From the NCBI GenBank assembly GCA_028023455.1, contig JAQFVV010006231.1:3369478-3433477 (forward strand): a stretch of DNA of 64,000 nt. The letters run 5' to 3'. Positions 38,811 through 49,055 of the stretch are shown here, piece after piece. Numbering within the stretch: position 1 is the stretch's first letter; each line of letters begins with the position of its first letter. The DNA is from Epiperipatus broadwayi (lineage: Eukaryota > Onychophora > Udeonychophora > Euonychophora > Peripatidae). The notes below the pieces were generated by a model. It was not told where the DNA came from. It did no database searches and was given only the letters and a program-made list of their open reading frames with translations. A program made the position numbers and the translations under genes.

Positions 38811-38875
38811 ACAAGCTTCGCTTGTCAAAAAACACAAAGGCCCCCCCCCCCAATAACTACAGCGCTACGCGCTGT
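38811..38875. repeat. Two perfect three-base-loop hairpins around a C run
   Basis: ACAAGC-TTC-GCTTGT at 38811-38825 and ACAGCGC-TAC-GCGCTGT at 38859-38875 are perfect stems. Between them is an 11-C run at 38841-38851. They are inside the transposon and unrelated to its coding part. Confidence 0.85.
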
Positions 38876-39099
38876 TATAATTGGCCACATTTTTAAGATT
38901 TTTGAATAGTTTTCATGCATGAAATTTTGTATTGACCTTATTAAATTTTCACTAATTTTTTTTTTTTTTTTGTATTTTTTTTTCAGGACCAAGAAACATG
39001 CTGGTGTTCAGTCGGTGTGTATCACGTGACATTCCTTTTGTTTTACGTTAAAATTTTTATATTTTTGCCATTTTACTTTGTATTTTATCACATGATAAC

Positions 39100-39276
39100 C
39101 CGATGACGTATTACCCTGAAGGCATACCGATTTAATGTTGCGCTTTTTAACGTGACGTGTTCACGTGATATGCGGACACATCTTAGCGAGTAGATGTGTC
39201 TGCAGATCACTTGGAGACGTTATCTTAAAAATCGCAACATTAGACCGGTATGCCTTCAGGGTAATACGTCATCAGG
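39100..39276. repeat. Long hairpin at the right end of the transposon
   Basis: 39100-39142 pairs with 39233-39276 almost completely (CCCGATGACGTATTACCCTG against its complement). The inner part continues imperfectly and is tipped by ACACATCT...AGATGTGT. The outer stem includes the inner part of the terminal repeat, so part of the TIR is present twice at this end. Several CACGTGA motifs lie in or just before it. Confidence 0.85.
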
Positions 39277-39296
39277 CAAATTATCCGTAAGTACCG
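39263..39296. repeat. Right terminal inverted repeat
   Basis: Exact reverse complement of 36551-36584. It overlaps the outer stem of the 39100-39276 hairpin. Confidence 0.9.
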
Positions 39297-39854
39297 ATAT
39301 TATAATAAAAACTCAAAAACTCATATTTGTTTTTTTTGTTGTTGTTGATGTTTTTGTTTGTTTTTTTTTTTTAAAAAAAGCACTAAGATTATTTCTTACT
39401 ATGGAATGTAATAAAACATTGGTCAGAGAAGTTCAACTACTAAATAATTTATAAAAAAATTACAAGAAGTCTTGGTAATTGCCATTCACATTTATTTATC
39501 ATGAATAATTATATAAAAATATTTGTTTATAAATAAATAATTAACTACTGCAATTCAATTTGATATTACTTAAAAGCATTCATTTTTGACAATATCATCT
39601 TGGATCATTTTTTAGGTTATAACTTACTATTTAATTTTTTAGCCCAGGTATAAAGTTGAAATGCATTTAAAGTTCAAGTGAATATTATTCATTAATTTTT
39701 TTCATGTCTTTATCCATATATTTAAAGTTTATAAGAATATGTCTAAAACTAAACAAAAATATTTTGAAAACAATTTCAAAATAATAAAGATACACCATAA
39801 AGAAATGATTGATTTTAAAAGAATAAATAGATAAATTATTTATTCTATAAATAA
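39297..39854. other. AT-rich non-coding DNA
   Basis: I see no gene or repeat. Confidence 0.5.
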
Positions 39855-40070
39855 GTATAGGGAATTTGAACTCAGATTTTCAAGCACCCTTCAACTATTC
39901 ACACAATCTCATACAACTAATATACATGACTACACACATGTAGAAAAAAATAAATAAGCACCAATAGACGTATCTCATGCTAAGCCAGCACTCATCAGTT
40001 GGTCCAAATTATCATCTCCCACACAAACACATATATAATTAGTGCTTAGTTTATATTGAAGCAATGGATC
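39855..40070 (+). repeat. SINE-like family A, copy 2
   Basis: It begins GGGAATTTGAACTCAGATTT, continues with an ACACATGTAG block, 'gccagcactcatcagttggt', 'atcatctcccacac' and 'gtgcttagtttatatt'. The same order is found at 43118, 63488 and, reversed, 42470-42752. Confidence 0.65.
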
Positions 40071-42149
40071 TGAAGTCCGATCCATGCTTCACAGCCTTCT
40101 ATAAACTTAGTTAGTATTATAGACCTGAATTAAGTTTATAGTCCAACATCAGCAGGGTTTTGCATTAAAGCTAAAATTAATTACGTTTATATAATTTGTA
40201 TTGCATTTAAATATTTTGTTAAATAAATTCCATTCTAAGATTAGATTTCTGTTAATAAAAATTACTTGTAAAACCTATTAGTCAAACATATATATATACG
40301 TCAAGTGTATATATATGAGTTAATGCAAAATTCTGCTGAAATAAAATTCTTATTTTAAAAATGTTTATTTTACTATAAAAAAATAAGAATATATTTTTTG
40401 TTAAAATCTTGTTAAAATATGGCGTATGATTTCATTTTGAGATAAGCCCACCAACATTTTCTAAAGGAATGTATTACATTCATATACAGACGCTATAAAA
40501 ATAAATGCTGATTTATAAAGGAATGTATGTTTTAATTAGTGAGCCCATTCAAGTCAAATTAAAGATGGCCTTCTCTTTCTTTCTTTTTTAATTAATAAAA
40601 TTCAAACTTTAAAGAAAGAAATTTAGAATAAAAAAGTAAAAGTTATTTTTAGAAAATGTTACCTTGAAACAAAGGAGCATGTAGGCTTATCAAGATCTAA
40701 GATCATACAAACAATAGAAGGTAGCTTACAAAAAAGTGATAAATAGGAGAGTGAACAAAAGACTTGGCATTTTCAGATTTCCCTTTTGAGATTTCATTCA
40801 GATTTCTCTTGGGAGAACTCTTGCAGATTTTGCTTTTGCTTATTGAGATTTTATTCCAAAAAGTTATACAACTGTTGTCTTCAAAATCATGGAGAAGTTT
40901 GAACATGCTCAAGCTAAAAGTCATATGAATTTGATGGATTCTACTATGCTTGGCTAGGCAAATAAATAGCTTTGCCTATCGCCGAGGTTCCTAAATACCA
41001 TCCAAAATGCCGTAGTATCCACCTAATAGTGATCTGAACTCTGTGCCGTGTCTGTATGACTTTTCGTAAAAGCATGCTACTTATTTCCATTTTTCTTGTC
41101 CGGACAAATACCTATCGATGGTCATATCAAGCCACACGCCGTAGGAAACATGACCAAGGAACCAGGACGGTAATCATATCTCTCCCCCATTGAACTATTT
41201 ACTTTCTATCCTTTTGTTCATACCTTTCTTAATTGAATTATATTTTGAATTGGTTTATTTAATGATATTTGTAATGTAACCATTTTTATTAGACTAGCCT
41301 TAAATATATATATATATATGTGTGATCATCTATCTATATATTTAACCCTTTTTCCTTTGCTATTCTTCATTACTAACATGTATAAATATTTCGTATTCCA
41401 TTGCAGTGTAAGTCAAAGGTTAAGTTTTCATTTAAATCTCTTTCCAATTTTCATTTATATTTGTAAAATTCTATACGAGTAAGTTTCCTTTTGTTTGCCA
41501 ACTTGATCTCCTTGATAATGCTTCCTTTGTCCGCCATTAGCTTATTACGTATATCTGATTTAGCTATATACGTCTTAAATAATTTTTAAATTGTCTGTTT
41601 TTAGCGCAAAGCAATTAGAAAATGCTTTGCGAAAGATTTTTATTATTGTACTTTATCGAGGAGATTCGAGTTGACAATTTTAATAAAATTGGGAAGAAAA
41701 GATTTAGACCACAAACATATTAATCTGTTTTTATTATCTAATTAGTTTTTCATTAATTTAGGGGAATAGCAGAGGCCATTAAGTCATTATTAATATTTTA
41801 AAGCCATTAATTAAATACCTTATTTAACTAAAAAGCTTGAGTTTTTCTAATTTTATTTTAATGCTTTATTTTTACTATTCAATGATCCAGGCACGCAAAA
41901 CACATATTTCTTAGTACTTTTGCACTTTTAACTATTTAGCTCTGTAGGTGTTCCCGTCCATGTCTCTACCTCTGTTGCTAAGCTTTGTGGCCGGATAAAA
42001 ATTAATTTATGTATGGCTCAGATAATGTTGTTGCTTCATCGTTAGCCTCGAGAATAGACAAATAGGGCAGAGGTCATAGTATTCTTGATTTAATATCTCG
42101 CATATGGGTGGCCTCAAGGTACTTTCGCCTAGTATTCGAACTGGGTTAA
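40071..42149. other. Non-coding DNA with unidentified GC-richer patches
   Basis: Patches at about 40960-41190 and 41900-42080 are more complex than the surroundings but show no open frame with a known domain. A 73-codon minus-strand frame (40703-40924) is Ser/Lys-rich and unrecognised. These may be remnants of transposons I cannot name. Confidence 0.4.
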
Positions 42150-42350
42150 ACCAACATACATCATCTGACTGTCACAATATTAAGATAGCAAATCTTCATA
42201 CTTTAATGGACAGGCTTCAAGCTACTCCAACCTCCACCTTTTCAGCCATCCATATCATTGAAAATCTGATGATGAAAACCCAAATCCCATGCTGATGCCA
42301 ATATTATTGCCATGCCCATGTTGACCACAAGTCATTCTGACCCCTCATGT
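42150..42350 (+). repeat. SINE-like family A, 3' portion, copy 3
   Basis: It shares the blocks AGATAGCAAATCTTCATACT, TTTAATGGACAGGCTTC, CATATCATTGAAAATCTGAT and CCAATATTATTGCCATG with 43270-43430. Only the downstream part of the family is present. Confidence 0.6.
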
Positions 42351-42409
42351 ATAGGACAGTATCTATTAAATCATAGAAGAGGGATAGGCAGGATACAAGC
42401 CTGATGTGT

Positions 42410-42793
42410 AAATATTTGAGAACCAGGCACTTCACAAACCTGGAGCCTAATTGTAAGTATAGGGGATTTTCAATGCTATGGATGGTTGAAAAGGTGGAAG
42501 TAGTAGATTGAAGCCTGTCTATTAAAGTACGAAGATTTGCTATCTTAATATAAACTAAACACTGATTATATATATATATATGGGAGATTATAATCTGAAT
42601 CAACTGATGAGTGCTGGTTTAGCATGGAATACGAATATTGGTGATTATTTATCTTTTCTATATGTGTGTGGTTATGTGTATTAGTTGTATGAGATAGTAT
42701 GAATAGTTGAAGGTGCTTGAAAATCTGAGTTCAAATCCCCTATATTTACAATTAGGCTCCAGGTTTGTGAAGTGTCTGGTTCTCAAATATTTA
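42410..42793. mobile_element. 384-bp unit with ~58-bp terminal inverted repeats
   Basis: 42410-42467 and 42735-42793 are reverse complements with only about two mismatches, starting AAATATTTGAGAACCAGRCA. Between them lies a reverse-oriented family A copy. This could be a MITE or an inverted pair of SINE-family ends. A clean target duplication is not visible. Confidence 0.65.
42470..42752 (-). repeat. SINE-like family A, copy 4 (reverse)
   Basis: The minus strand reads in the same order as the other copies: GGGGATTTGAACTCAGATTT, an ACACATATAG block, 'aaccagcactcatcagttga', 'gtttatatta', 'gcaaatcttcgtactttaat'. On the plus strand GAGTTCAAATCCCC near 42728-42741 resembles a box B of RNA polymerase III. 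Confidence 0.65.
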
Positions 42794-43117
42794 TTCTATA
42801 AATAAATAATGAGCATCTGTTTCTGTCAAATAACAAATAAATACTCTAAAAATATTCAATGGTTCAAAATACACTTTTCTGAAATATCAGTTCCTATTAC
42901 ATCACTTTATTAGAAAATTTTATGGATTTGAGAACAATAACTCAAATAATTATAATAATAAAAAAAGAGAAATGCTTAAATAACATTTCTGCACTATTGT
43001 TTTAAAAATATTCAAGAAAAATCAAATTTAAATATTGCCAGACCAAAATTAAATGTAATTTATCAGCATTACTTTATTTGAATACAAGTATAATGTATAT
43101 ACTGAACTTTAGATGTA
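42794..43117. other. AT-rich non-coding DNA
   Basis: No gene or clear repeat seen. Confidence 0.5.
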
Positions 43118-43430
43118 ATTAGAGAGGATTTGAACACAGACTTTCAAGTTCACTTCTCCTATCCACTTCACCTTATATAATTGATCTCCAATATCCATCC
43201 GATTTTGTGCTGAACCAGCGTAATCCAGATCATCATCTCCCACATATACATATAATCAGTGCTCAGTTTATATTAAGTTAGCAAATCTTCAAACTTTAAT
43301 GGTCAGGCTTCAATCTTCTTCATCCTCCAACTCTTCAACCATTCATATTATTGAAAGTCTGATGATGAAATACCCAAAGCCCTTCTTGATCCCAATATTA
43401 TTGTCAGATCCATGTTAGAATGACTAATTT
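43118..43430 (+). repeat. SINE-like family A, copy 5 (fullest copy)
   Basis: It contains both the front part (GGATTTGAACACAGACTTTC, a 'gaaccagcgtaatccagatc' block, 'atcatctcccacatatacat', 'gtgctcagtttatatta') and the back part (GCAAATCTTCAAACTTTAAT, 'aaccattcatattattgaaa', 'ctgatgatgaaa', CCAATATTATTGTC). This gives the layout against which the other copies can be compared. Confidence 0.65.
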
Positions 43431-46400
43431 AAATTCAACATGGATATGACAACAATATTGGCATCAACAAGAACTATGAGCAGTTAGTTATTGATGTCCA
43501 AATTGTCTTTCATATTTTAACAATATAAATTAAACAAGTCCTCTTATAGATATCCCAAGTCTTTTCGGTACACTAAATAAATCTGTAATGATATAAAGGG
43601 GCCAACTAAATTAATAGGGTCACACAAATTGAACAAGCCAAATCTGTAAGAGAATAAATTTAAGCAATAATTTTATTTAAACCCTACTAATAAAGTAATC
43701 CAAAAATTTATATTATAATATTTATTTATTAAACAAATAATAACTGACTGGATGTCAAAATTATAATACGCAAAATAAAATAACTCACTAGGAAATTCAT
43801 AATGAATATATTAGATAATAATTTATATTTGGATTAATTCACAATATGTTTTTAAATTATGGATTAAAATGTATAATATATTCAAGGATGAATAAAAATA
43901 TTTAAACTTGATAAGTATATATAAAAGTTTATATCAATAATTTATTGACTAACTTTTATGTTTGAATAATACCAATTGATGATTATGAAAACATTACGTT
44001 CACCTTTGATAATTACTATATTTTAATAAAGTAATAAAATCTATATTATTTTGTTAATTAAATTTTAAATGTTTATGATTGCATAGACTTTAAATTATTA
44101 TTATATCAGACATCTACCAAATTAAATAAGACAATTAACTCAAGTTTAATAGTTTGAAATGATTTACTATAAAATGTTCTACTTGTTTTAACTATAGTAT
44201 GATGATAAGACATTACACATATTTATCGCAAAGAAAATATTTATTTACAATAAACAATATATATATTAAATATACAAAAGAAAATGCTAATCTGTTTTAG
44301 TTTGCTTTCTGATCATTTGTATCACAAATAAGATAATCAATTTAATATAATTGTTATTTTATGAACAAATTATTACTTATCCCAAATAATAATCATTTCT
44401 CTACCATATATATGTTTCAATTATCACACTTATGATCATCTATAAACGATGAAAACAAGTCATTAAATAAAAGTTTGCTATAATTGTTTAAATGTTATTT
44501 TAGAGTTACTAAAATTTTCTTCATAGTTATTTATTTATATATCCACCTACACACATATATACATTAAATGGAATTAAAAACAACAATAATACAAATAATT
44601 ATGAAATAAATAAGACATACAACCTGTTTATTAAATAATCAATATTAAACAAAGTCCTTATACATAGAATTCGAAAATCCTAGTTCTTTTGTTAAATTTA
44701 CATGAAGAAAATCCATAAAATGATGATATTTTTCAAAGATGCAATAATCCCGAGAGTTTATTTCCTTTTTCTTTTAAACATTTGAAGTTTATTTAAACAA
44801 ATAAACCTTAACAAGTTATAATGAGATTTAACATTTTAGACAACATAAATAATAAGTGCTGTTTTATTCTTTTTGAAATGATTAGATTGTTATTTATTAA
44901 ATCCAAACCATTATCCATTTGGTAATAATCCATGGCAAATTACTTATATATGTTAATTCACATAGTAAAACTTTATAAGCATTTCATAACTTTTAGAATG
45001 CACTTGAATGAATTCAATTCTTAGTTATTAAAATAGGTTAACCTCACAAGAGACAAATTACTTTTAGAACAAATGTTATTTCCTATTTAACTTACCATTA
45101 TACAATTTACATTAAACATTTTAAAAAATATATATAGTTTTAAAATGTATTTGCTACAAGATACAGTACACCGACTAAAGTGATAAAATTACATAGAGTG
45201 TAATGCCTTAACTGCCTGTCCCGTGATAGCCGCTCGCGGCAACTGATTCTTGAAATTTTTATATATATATTTTTTAATTGTAACAAAACTAAACGCATAA
45301 CATTTATAAAAATCCCAGAAGTCACTGAAGCTTGATTTCCTTTATATATGACATGTCACATGTTGAAATCGGACAAAATTTGGAATTTTTTATTGATATT
45401 TTTATTAATAGGTTCATTTAATTTTTTTCTTTTCAGCTCAGTTTACTAGATTGCAGAAGAAGACAAAGGCAGAACTTCTTTATCGGCCAAACTCATTACT
45501 AAAATGGATTAAATACACAAATGATTCTAATTTCAAGGCCTTCATCCCGATAAAAATGTAATCATAATATCGGATTGTAGGTGTTCAATTTTGATTTTTT
45601 AATTACTTGAATAGCATTTACATTTTTTTTTAATTATTTGATAAATGGTATAATTTCTTAATGTGTTTGTGTTTATATTCATATGTCTGTGCAGTATATA
45701 AATTATATTTGTATTCAAATAAAACAAAAGTGATTTATGTACAATGTAATTTTGGGGTTCTGATCCAAGTTTGAGGCAACCTTATTTTATGGATATAATG
45801 ATTCTCAAAAGGTTTAATAATTTATTAGGGTTTATATGTGATTTGTGTTTGCACTTGCATGTCTGTATTTGTATAACAAGTAAAAATTTATATATAAAAA
45901 AATTATAGAGCAGTACAATGTAAATTTTAAGACTGATTTTCAGATGTACAAAAAGGCTGTAGTTGATAAAGCAATCACAAAATTTACTGGGCATAGTACT
46001 ATGTGAAAATATAAACACTTAAAACCAATAAACAATGATTTCAAATGGTATGTGTGATGATAACCACAATGGTTATGTATATATTGTATGGAATTATATG
46101 CAGGCAAAGAATCAAATCCTTATTCTTGCCTATGCCTTGGTGCTCATGTTGTGGAGTCAGTAGTTTTGCCCCATTCTGCAACACATTATTTTCAAGTGTA
46201 TAGTTAGCAAATGAACTATATGCAAACAAATTATATCTGTGTGACAATAAATATAACAAGTTAGCATGATTAGTATGGATAAAGAATATAAACATCAGTA
46301 GTATACACAAAAAATATACAATTAAGAGATGAAATTCATTTTATCATTGATACAGACAGTAGTTTACAATTTCTAGTTCTAGATAGAGAATAAGCCAATT

Positions 46401-47456
46401 TCTTTCATGACAAATGCATATCCACCTTCTGGAAATGATTTATTTTGTATCTTTTATTAGGGTGAATCTTTTTCTTATAGATGCCTTGAGATTTGTTAAC
46501 TTTTGGAGTACAAGATAAAAATAAAAAATTCTTATGCATGCGACTTTTTGTAGATTCTGAAGCTATGAATTATCTCAGGTAAAAAGTATTATAAATATGG
46601 CTTGAATGAGAATTTTGTGACGAATACAAAGAAATTATCAATGAAGATGTAATTTAAACTTAATTAAGGATAAATTAGAAATTATGAGCAAACAATAAAA
46701 TAATAATTATTTCGGATATTGAAATTTCTTTTTTCCCTTACTTTTTTTAATAGTAATCAATATTTATCTTAACCTTATTGTTTTCCTTAGTTTTTCTATT
46801 TTCTGTCAATATGTAGCACTTAGTTCTAACATTATTAAAACTGAAATTATTGTGAAAATTGTGTCTCAAGTCAGTTTTTTAAAAATTCAGTATGCCACCA
46901 AGTCCCTTAAAATAGTTAAGTTAAATCATGGACAATTTATATAATTTGCTTACTAACAACATTTAGGTCATTGATCTAGATACACTATCTAATGTAATCT
47001 CAAATTGACCCCTATGAATCCATTGAGTCCTTATTCCATTTTAATTAGAGCTTTATAGACATAACAGCATCCCTGAACAAAATGTTTTACATTTAAAAAA
47101 AAAAAAATTTAAATATAAAAAAAATAATGACAATGATTTTATAATTTCTTCTTTAAAAAATAAAAAATAAAGATACATTTATTTGTTTAATAAAAAGATT
47201 ATTACATTTATATATTTATCTTTAATAACAATATTACTTTAAAAAATATATATGATTTTAAACTTACGCAATAATCTAAATACACACTCACATATATAAC
47301 TATACACATATATGAAAGCTTAACTGGTTTATTTATTTATCTAAACACATAGTTTGTTAAGATATGTAATAAAATAATATGTTAATGCAAAACCCTACCA
47401 AAATATGTTTAAATTCATGTAATATTTTTATAGTAAAAAAACTACTTATTGTATTA
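43431..47456. other. AT-rich non-coding DNA
   Basis: I found no gene. A small GC-richer patch at 45205-45250 and another at 45436-45560 are unidentified. Open frames of 60-89 codons show no domain. Confidence 0.5.
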
Positions 47457-47460
47457 CTTA

Positions 47461-47497
<37 letters not shown>
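47457..47497. repeat. (TAA)n microsatellite, upstream flank of the LINE
   Basis: About 13 uninterrupted units end directly against the LINE, only about 10 bp before its ORF1 start codon. Confidence 0.95.
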
Positions 47498-47502
<5 letters not shown>

Positions 47503-47507
47503 CAAGC

Positions 47508-48464
47508 ATGGCGTCGTGTCAAGAAGCAAACGACGTAAATTGCGCTAAAACAAACGGCGATAAAATGAAAACTGCCACTATCGCAAAAACATACACAAAC
47601 GTAACAAAAATAAACCAGCAGCTTCACAGCATCGAAAAAAGTCCAGCATTAACACAGACAGCAAGATTTAGGAAGGTAAATCAAGCCGACATAAATAATT
47701 TAAACCTCATGGAAAACAATAATGAAGAGCCCTCCCCAACGATATGGAATCAAGATGAACTGCAAGAAATAAACGTTAATTTCAACAGCACCATCCCAAA
47801 AAAATTATTCGCAATTTTCCAAAAATTTTTTTCACCGAGATCATTAGTGTTAGCTGTCACTGATAACAATTTAACACTCTATAAATTCCCCAGAGAGCTT
47901 CTTTACGAGGAGCTGACAGCCACAGCATTGTGGGATACAGTCTCTAGTATTGGAGAGCATCCAAACTCGCGATACGTTGCAATTCAGTTTTTCGATGAAC
48001 ATCAGCGTGCAAGATTTCAAACTAAAGTAAAAACTTTGGGAAGCTACGCGCTAATAATAGTCGATCAAAGCTTGCAAAACTATTGTAACGGAATAATTAA
48101 AAACACTTACTTCGGATATACCATTCAGGATTTTCAAAAATTAATACAGTCATTTGGCAAAGCTATTTATATAAAACAAATCTACTTATCCGACACCCCC
48201 ATACCTGTTTTCAGCAACAACTTTCATTTCAAAATAAAGCTGAATGACAATGTAAACCCGGAGGATATTCCAACACAAATAATTGACCAGAATGCAATAC
48301 TGACTATTCACATAAAAGGATTAAGGCCGAGATGTTTTGCGTGCGGTGAAACCGGACACTTGGCAATCGATTGCAACACCAAAATCAACCAAAAAACCAA
48401 CCGAGCTCTGAAGATCAACCAACAGAAGCTCACCAACCGGAATCAAACAGTACAAAACAGATAA
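47508..48464 (+). CDS. LINE ORF1, Gag-like RNA-binding protein (5' part of a broken frame)
   Basis: A 318-aa open frame that should package the LINE RNA. It starts with a low-complexity Lys/Thr/Asn-rich region (1-90). A folded segment follows from PKKLFAIFQKFF to about residue 270; it may contain RRM-like parts, though I cannot assign it firmly. A CCHC zinc knuckle comes next, CFACGETGHLAIDC, with C276, C279, H284 and C289. The ATG has GCATGGCG context and lies about 10 bp after the TAA array. The TAA stop at 48462 appears premature: hydrophilic coding sequence continues in other frames to 49027. The knuckle sits about 30 residues before the break, so the remaining protein keeps it. Confidence 0.85.
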   Translation: MASCQEANDVNCAKTNGDKMKTATIAKTYTNVTKINQQLHSIEKSPALTQTARFRKVNQADINNLNLMENNNEEPSPTIWNQDELQEINVNFNSTIPKKLFAIFQKFFSPRSLVLAVTDNNLTLYKFPRELLYEELTATALWDTVSSIGEHPNSRYVAIQFFDEHQRARFQTKVKTLGSYALIIVDQSLQNYCNGIIKNTYFGYTIQDFQKLIQSFGKAIYIKQIYLSDTPIPVFSNNFHFKIKLNDNVNPEDIPTQIIDQNAILTIHIKGLRPRCFACGETGHLAIDCNTKINQKTNRALKINQQKLTNRNQTVQNR

Positions 48465-49027
48465 CGAAACAACTAATAAACAAGAAAAAATTAATAAAAA
48501 AACCACAGATCAACAGCAATTGAATAATAAAAAAACTGCACACACGTTGCCAGCACCTGAAATTCTGGATTTATCAACAAAATCAACCAATAGAATTCAA
48601 ACCCCCACTGATAAAAAAACAGAAAGTCAACAACCTCAAGAGGCTCCAATGGAAAAAATAGCACACAATCTAAGTCAGCCTACCAAAAATACTGATGAAA
48701 AAGAGATAATAAAAGAACAAATAAACTCACACAGTAATAGTGATCAAGAAAAAATATATATAACACACCAAACACCCAATATTAAAAATAATACAACAAT
48801 GGAAATTATGGAAGCTATCACCCCAAATATGCCTCAAATCACCAAAGCTGACACAGAATAAAGAAGAAGACCAGGCCGCCCACCAAAAAAAATAGAGGGC
48901 CCAAAAAATCAAAACAGAAGCCAACCTTAGCCTTTCTGATCACAACAATACAACTACAGTGGAAACAGATGAAGATCTGGAAATGGAATATGAGAATGAA
49001 TGGGAAGAAACACCAGATCAACCCTAA
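48465..49027 (+). pseudogene. LINE ORF1, frameshifted C-terminal part
   Basis: Coding-like sequence continues after the ORF1 stop but hops frames. One frame around 48408-48460 reads EDQPTEAHQPESNSTKQ, another stays open at 48520-48861 (LNNKKTAHTLPAPEILDLST and on). A TAA at 48859-48861 is followed in the same frame by RRRPGRPPKK, an AT-hook-like motif at 48862-48891. After a further shift near the A run at 48903-48908, an acidic tail (VETDEDLEMEYENEWEE) ends DQP plus TAA at 49025-49027, 28 bp before ORF2. The undamaged ORF1 would have been about 500 residues. Confidence 0.75.
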
Positions 49028-49055
49028 TATTTAAATCTCAACCAAAAAACATATA

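Larger units (their letters stand above)
36551..39296 (+). mobile_element. IS1595/Merlin-type DNA transposon, apparently complete
   Basis: Terminal inverted repeats of 34 bp lie at 36551-36584 and 39263-39296 and match exactly, starting CGGTACTTACGGATAATTTG. Inside are one intact transposase gene (36837-37721), an array of ~198-bp repeats (37833-38790), a pair of GC-rich hairpins (38811-38875) and a long hairpin at the right end (39100-39276). If AT is counted in the ends, the flanks are ATTATCCA and ATTATAAT, only a partial match to an 8-bp duplication. The perfect TIRs and intact ORF indicate a young copy. Confidence 0.88.
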
